NCBI GenBank assembly: GCA_009602735.1
Contig: WELA01010285.1
Coordinates: forward strand, 301,509 to 326,113
DNA from: Mesotaenium endlicherianum
Lineage: Eukaryota > Streptophyta > Zygnematophyceae > Zygnematales > Mesotaeniaceae
Reading direction: 5' to 3'
DNA length: 24,605 bases
The position numbers and the translations under genes are program-made. Positions 18,863-24,605 of this stretch are shown here, one piece after another. The notes below the pieces were generated by a model that saw only the letters and a list, made by a program, of their open reading frames with translations, searched no databases and had not been told where the DNA came from. Position 1 is the first letter of the stretch. Each line of letters starts with the position of its first letter.

Positions 18863-21800
18863 CTGCACAAGCACATATATTTTCACGTGTATTACAAACT
18901 GGCCATCTTCGTCCCAATTGAGGTACCTATGAAACCATAACCAACTGGAGTGAGCAATGACAATATTCTTGATCACAACGGACGTGTACGAGACTTTGTA
19001 AGCCCACCTTTTTGGTCGACTTGGTGCACCATCCTCCATGTAATCTAGAGTCGAAGCTGCGCCTTCGCTATACATAACATCTGATTGTCCTCGCAAATCG
19101 AGTTCCAACTGCCCATCGAACAAGATGCAAGCAAAGAACATTACACAACACCCATGAATGACATGATGCATGTGGGGGACTGCCAGAGAGAGCAGAAACA
19201 CCATCACGTTCCTTCTCAACGCAAATTTTTATCGTCAACAAGGACGTGACAGCATCTGAAGGTATAGAAGCAATCAAAACCTAGGACAAGACTGCACACA
19301 TACTTCCTTTTCCCAAAATAAGTGCTTAATTTACATCGTATTCAACTTCCAGCACGTTACATTTCAGTCAGTATCAGGCAGCTTAATCTGTGATGCAACA
19401 AAACAGAAGAGAGCGACTAAGTTGGAACGTTACAGGTCGGTTTAAAGCAGAACCCCAAATTTGTTTTCTCACTACTCACCATAGCACCTCGAAGAGACTT
19501 AGACACATACCAGAAGGAGATACAGGCAGTCATACCTTTATCGCCTTCCTCGCCTCCTCCATCTTGTCATCCAACTCCTTCTTGTGACGACGATGCTGAT
19601 CGCTCTTGTCATCAGCCCAGCGAATCTTATCTTGTATACTTTGGAGCAAGTCTTCCGACGTCGACAACCTGAAAAGGCATACTGAAGGTATCAGCACAAT
19701 GATCCTGCTGCCAAGCAGGAAAAAGCCAATAATAGGAAAGCAAAACTAAGGAAAATGCAACAAGCACAAATGCATAGGCGATGAACTAAGACCCACAATT
19801 GTTCCACCCACATCTTCAAAAAGTCAAACTCATTCTTTTTGACAGGAAATACACGTCCCGGGAACATCTCCTACGATCGTCATTGCGATCAACCGAATAT
19901 GCAAGACCTTCAACTCACCAGCCTGCAAGTGTGCCAATCATACCATCCAGTTGTCCTGGTCTCAAGTCTCTGCCTGCAGCAAAATGAACCTGCTTAGGCA
20001 CCAGGAAACACCGACGACACCAGTTAGAAGAAGGGGTTTACATTACTTTCCCTACTGAGGCACAAAAAGTACCCAACATGAAGCAAATCTGGTGCATGTG
20101 GTGGTCGATTTTTGCACTCAACATTCCCACGACATTCTCACGAGGTGAAAAAGTATGCAAAAAAATGAGTCTACTTGTTCTTGATGCAGGCCTTAGTTCA
20201 TGTACTCTAAGCATGTAAGTGAACAGGCGAAGAGGGTGCAAGTGAGCTGGTACATCACGCATAATGTGCATAGGGTGATATACGTGGTAATTGCTGCATG
20301 CGGGGACTAACAGAGGGTCAGACAAAGGGCATGTGACATACCAGGCAGAGGGTCAAAAAAACAACCACAGTTGGTGTTACACACATGGTGCCAACAAGCA
20401 GCTGGTAAAAGTTACCTCAAAGCATCGTCGCCGTTGATCCAACTTGCCTCTAACAATACCCTGCCATCAGAGAAGCACGCTGAGGTATTAGTCCAAATAA
20501 ATTCAGAAAGCAAGTCATCATTTTATGAAGAGGTCAACAGGTCCAAGTAGGGGAACTATACCATACCGAGTACATGCAGTCATTAATGAGCAAATCCTCC
20601 AGCTCGCGCACATGACTTATGTCTAGTTGCTGCATGAGAAGCTCGTAAGAAAGGACCTGCACAGGACGATGCACCCGACTTGTCAGTCCAGCAGCAGTCC
20701 ATTCCTGCTAACTCCTATTGCCCTTGGCACCCACCACTTCCCTTAATCAGGGACAGATAACTGAAGTGCTCCATAGTCATCTGGTTATGACATGAACTGA
20801 CTAGTCCAATCAATCCACTCGGGATCGTCGCCCCAAGCCAACTCATGATTTTCACCCCGCCAGTAACTCCAGCATGCGCACCAAGTCATGCTTCAATAGC
20901 ATCGTGGTCCTCAGAGTCTCCTCCAACACCGCCGTCGCCTCCTAGTAGCCTTCTACTTCGATCTAAACCATCTTCTAGGAGGACCCTGCCGTTGCATGTG
21001 AACGTACCTTTGTTGTTTCTGACAAGGTCATGACAGTCAGCTGTTTTAACTTCAATACTTGTGGAGGCTGCAGTGACGGTAGTGTGGGTGACTTGGCTGC
21101 AGGGCCAGCGGAAGAAAAACAGATAGTTTATTACAAACTAAGTAAAACTTGACCTTGATAGCACAGGAAGCAAGAACTCGCCGGCTCAAGAATGCCATTA
21201 CCACTCTAAGCTGGAAGATAAGATCAGCAAGTACAAGCTTAGTCCATGCACACAACAGTCAGATCCCTTCTCCTCATCACATAGAGTAGGATGACTGGCT
21301 CCAAGTACTAATGCCTGTACTGTTCTCTTCAGGTACCAGCTACTCTTCGTACCTTTAAGAGGCTCACATCCTTCCACACCATTACTTCCAGAAGGGTCAA
21401 AAATTACTCCCTTATGCGGAAGAGGTACATTTTACTTGAATATATTGCATGTCACTTCCACCTTTGCAAACTAAGGCACTGAGCATACTAGCTTTATCTT
21501 AAGACACCTTAAACAGAGTGCAGCAGTCTACCTTTATAGTCAGCCCATGTACCATACGCATAAAGCTGAAGAAGTTCATACCAGCCGGCATGCTCTGTTG
21601 TCTTCAGCTGGATAACACAGCAATAATACTCATTAGCGGATCTGTATAAGCTGTACAAAGTTCTTAGTTTCTAGAAATGGACGAAATTAGGTGTTTTTCA
21701 AACGAGAAGATGCCTCACCTCCTGAATTTGCGGTACATCAAGTAACTCTCCAAATGCAAAAAGATTGGGCTCTGATGTGGCTTGACTGATAAGCTCGGCT

Positions 21801-21877
21801 AAACCTCGGCCTCTGGTACTCTTCGCAAGCAGACAAAATTGTTCTAATAGCTCAACTTGACGGATCTCGAGCTCCAT
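18853..21877 (-). CDS. CSN7: COP9 signalosome complex subunit 7
   Basis: Nine exons (complement): 21719-21877, 21532-21607, 21008-21096, 20567-20656, 20416-20460, 19919-19989, 19536-19668, 19008-19108, 18853-18862. They join in frame to 774 nt, 257 residues plus TGA. All eight introns are GT-AG, 106-435 bp. Arabidopsis CSN7 is of similar length (about 260). Recognisable segments: LFAFGELLDVPQ (residues 39-50), ELLQLYAYGTWADYK (64-78), VLKLKQLTVMTLSE (92-105), VRELEDLLINDCMYSGIVRG (123-142, end of the PCI winged helix), FAAGRDLRPGQLDGM (156-170), SIQDKIRWADDKSDQHRRHK (187-206, the C-terminal helix of the CSN bundle) and the LDYMEDGAPSRPKRRR tail. The signalosome removes NEDD8 from cullins in the nucleus; CSN7 is a structural PCI subunit, not the catalytic one. 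The GIVRGKLDQ segment and the tail follow plant forms; the LAKS and FGELLDVP segments also resemble animal forms. ATG 21877 is the only Met that begins the homologous region. No break or transfer sign. Confidence 0.96.
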
Positions 21878-24605
21878 AGGGAAGAGCCACTGGCATAAGA
21901 CAGAGGACAAATATGACCACTAGTCAAAGATATGGCTCCCCGGCCTTCTTTTATGTCGCTTGGTGAATGATGAATGGACTTTTTGAACTATGGTGGTCAG
22001 TAACACTTCGCAAACAGTTCAAAAATTACGAACACCTAGTTTTAGTGCAATTTAACACTTTCAACCCTACAACCCACTCCATTCGAAGTGGAAGACTTTA
22101 AAGCATGATCCTTCGTCCTTCGTGCACCCTCGTGTTGTGTCGAGTTCAATTGAACGTCGAGCTCTGTAGTTCTTCTCATAACGAGGGTGAAAAATAAGTG
22201 CAACTATAAAATCATCGGCAAGAATGAAACAATCAGAGTAGGGGGGGTACCAGGGGGTACGGCTGGGAGGCACGACGTTACAAAGTACGAGGCAGAGCGG
22301 GGAATCTCGAGCCCCAGTTTGGTCGTCAAGTAGGTGAAGAGAAGCGGTCAAGGAAATTTGTAGAGTTATTTATTTACCATTAATTGTAAGATTGTCGGAA
22401 GTCGAATTCTTGTATACGCGCATCGTAGATGATCATAAAAGAGCACCGGCGTCACTTTAAATGAAAGCTTAATAGCATGGTGGTACTGAGTGGAGGACGC
22501 GAAAGTTGATATGAACACACTTAACTGTGACCAGCACGAGACATAGGTGTGGTTGATACACTGTCTGAGCACTTTTCCTTTCAGTGATTCATCTCCGTTG
22601 GTCTTAGCTCGTTCATCCAAAAGTTGGGCAGTAGACGCTCACTTCCAGGGCAGATCCCCTATTTCTTTTTACTTTGATCAAGATGTCGACTTCAGCGAAA
22701 CTCAAGTCGATAGATTTCTACAGGTACCTCCTGCTTAAATTTGAAGGATTGTGAAAAAAGCTAGAAACGCACATACATTGCAATAACTAAAAAATGTTAT
22801 ATGCAGCACTTTCCTGGAAGCCGGCTGACAAAGTATTTCATTGTACATGTGTATACTTGCGAAGCTATTGATTCAATATAGGGCTCCATACTGCAGAGAC
22901 ATAGCAGTATGACAGTATGATGTAGAGTTAGAATTGGGACAGGCTGTATACGAACAAACTTGTGGGTTTGGTGGCGGGTTGTTGTAATACCAACAGGAAA
23001 ATACCGAGGGATCTAACAGAGGCCACCCTTTCTGGAGCTGGTTTATCCATTGTAGCAGCGATAGCTATGGTGTTTCTCTTTGGAATGGTATGATACCACC
23101 TCAAGTTCCTTTGGAGTTTGTCTTGTTGTAATGCGTTCTCCTATGATAAGTGTGCAATAAGTCAAGAAGATGTTCAACATGAGGATCTAGATGCTTGGCA
23201 TGTACCTTTGTGAACAAAAACTTTGTGCTTTAAGCTCCTGTATGAGCTTATCATGTAATCAAGAGCATTCGTTGTGCGCAAGCGTGACAAGGAGAAGTAG
23301 CTTATCAAGCAATCTAGGCTGCATTATGCTGGATAAGTCACTAGACATCCTGCTAAGGTGGTCAGGCAGAACACGCCAACCGCTAAATAGCTTGAACAGA
23401 ACACGTTTCGGTGGAGCTGTATCAGACCAGCATGTTATAGTTACTACGCCATAATGAGATTGAAGGCTTTGATTGTGCTGATTATTTTTTGTATTTTTAG
23501 ATTTCATGTACACTTCTCTTGCTGTGAGATAGACAACTGTGATTTGTCGTAAGACAGCATGCAGACAGAAAATGAGTTGCTGGCATCATATTTGAGTGGC
23601 AAAGGACCCTCCCTGTCTACGTTACCCAGAGGGTAGGTGCTCTGAATACTTTAGAGGATGTGATGCAGTTTCCTTGTGCTTCAGCTGCCTTCCTGAGGAA
23701 GTTGAGTATGCAGGCCCACCTGACACCTGTACTTCTGTTTGGAGCTCGCAGGAGCTTAATAGCTACTTGACATTATCGACAAGGACAGATGTTGTTGTGG
23801 ATCAAAGTTTTGACGGTGATCTGCTGCGCATCAACTTCAACTTCAGGCACTTTCTCTTACGATTCCTGGGAAATGCCTGTGATTTTCTTTTCTATTTTCA
23901 GTAGCTTTTGGGGTGAGCTTCTAAAATACCGCCCCGGACTTAGCTGTAGAGGGCAAGTATGTTCGAAGTCTGCAGCTCGTGTCCTCCTCTTGCTGCTGCA
24001 GTGGCTGCAAGAGAACTGCACGAGATCGCTTATCATGCTCAGCATGCTTGACGTGTGTCTCAGCCAATAATCACGTGGAGCTGTGCATCGGTTTCAAAGC
24101 AATGACAGATGCGTGCACTGTCCGGCGTGTTGAGTGCTCCTGCTGATGCAGCTTCCCCGCGCTGTCGTGCGAGTTTGCCTCGGTGGACGTCAGCGACGTG
24201 CTTGGCACGGTGGGCTCCTCTCCTTTTCCCCAATCTGCTCTGAGGTGTTTGTTCACTCTAGAGGTGGAGTGTCTGGTGCTGGTCTTATTCTCTGAGGACA
24301 CTCTGTGTGAAAGACACCGCCTTTGGGGATGCTGCTTCTGTCAGTACCTGCACTGCCTTGCCTGTCCGGCACCATGGCTGTCACGCACACCTCCTGCAAC
24401 TTTTGCGCTGTTTGTGAAGGACGCGTAGGGAATTGCAGAAAGCTGCAGCTCCCTGAGCTCACCAGGATCTTGAGGCCCTTGATAGGGAAACATAGGGCCC
24501 ACTAAGCCTTGTCTTCTAGAGCACTTTCGAGCTTTTTCCCAAATCTCCCGTAAGCCCCCCAGTCACCAAAAATTCAACGTGCCACCAGCTACCCCCCCCC
24601 CCCTC
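21878..24605. other. CSN7 upstream region and unassigned DNA
   Basis: The first few hundred bases should contain the CSN7 5' untranslated region and promoter; a possible TTATGCCAG splice acceptor (minus strand) lies 12 bases before the ATG. I see no clear TATA box. The rest holds only short open frames on both strands without recognisable motifs. 24100-24450 is visibly more GC-rich and may be part of another transcript, but no reading frame can be supported. Confidence 0.5.
24592..24603. repeat. Homopolymer C run
   Basis: Twelve consecutive Cs at the right edge of the window. Such runs are often miscalled, so sequence beyond this point could be affected. Confidence 0.85.

Noticed and set aside
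18865-19219. Continuous minus-strand frame as a separate membrane-protein gene
   Set aside because: Its middle part is CSN7 exon 8; the hydrophobic flanks are introns 7 and 8 read through.
23596-23904. Plus-strand frame of about 100 codons
   Set aside because: It has no ATG start, no recognisable motif and no splice context; chance is a sufficient explanation.

Overview
The window looks like nuclear DNA of a streptophyte (green plant lineage). Its one intact host gene, on the minus strand at 18853-21877, encodes COP9 signalosome subunit 7 (CSN7) in nine exons. Its core motifs match plant CSN7 better than animal CSN7. Much of the rest is old Ty3/Gypsy retrotransposon DNA, including two chromodomain-bearing elements (chromoviruses). 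A charophyte alga or an early land plant would fit, but the sequence does not fix the species.

Layout. 1-473 is an inverted, about 97% identical fragment of the pol gene that also occurs at 3434-3906. 474-5499 is a decayed chromovirus, element 1: gag, protease, RT/RNase H, integrase, chromodomain, polypurine tract and a 239-bp 3' LTR. Its RT is split by a 217-bp GC-rich insert made of strong hairpins (2244-2460). 5500-7272 holds an unrecognised coiled-coil/acidic protein gene with one frame change and one nonsense codon. It lies just upstream of a polypurine tract and another LTR (LTR A, 7273-7999), so it looks like the internal region of a second, otherwise unidentified retroelement. 42 bp further on, a related LTR in opposite orientation (LTR B) begins at 8042 and resumes at 14760-15787.

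LTR B is interrupted by element 3 (8219-14754), a structurally complete but coding-dead chromovirus with 504/499-bp LTRs (about 93% identical), an ACAAG target duplication, a tRNA-Met-type primer-binding site, decayed gag-pol and a G-rich polypurine tract. 15788-18852 is AT-rich and shows no gene. CSN7 follows. 21878-24605 holds its upstream DNA and a stretch with no gene I can support, although 24.1-24.5 kb is GC-rich.

The retroelements form a nested pile with no intact coding capacity. Many of their stop codons look like C-to-T or G-to-A decay. Four single Ns (1059, 2457, 4504, 7379) lie inside the repeats, and at least the first looks like an imperfect contig join.
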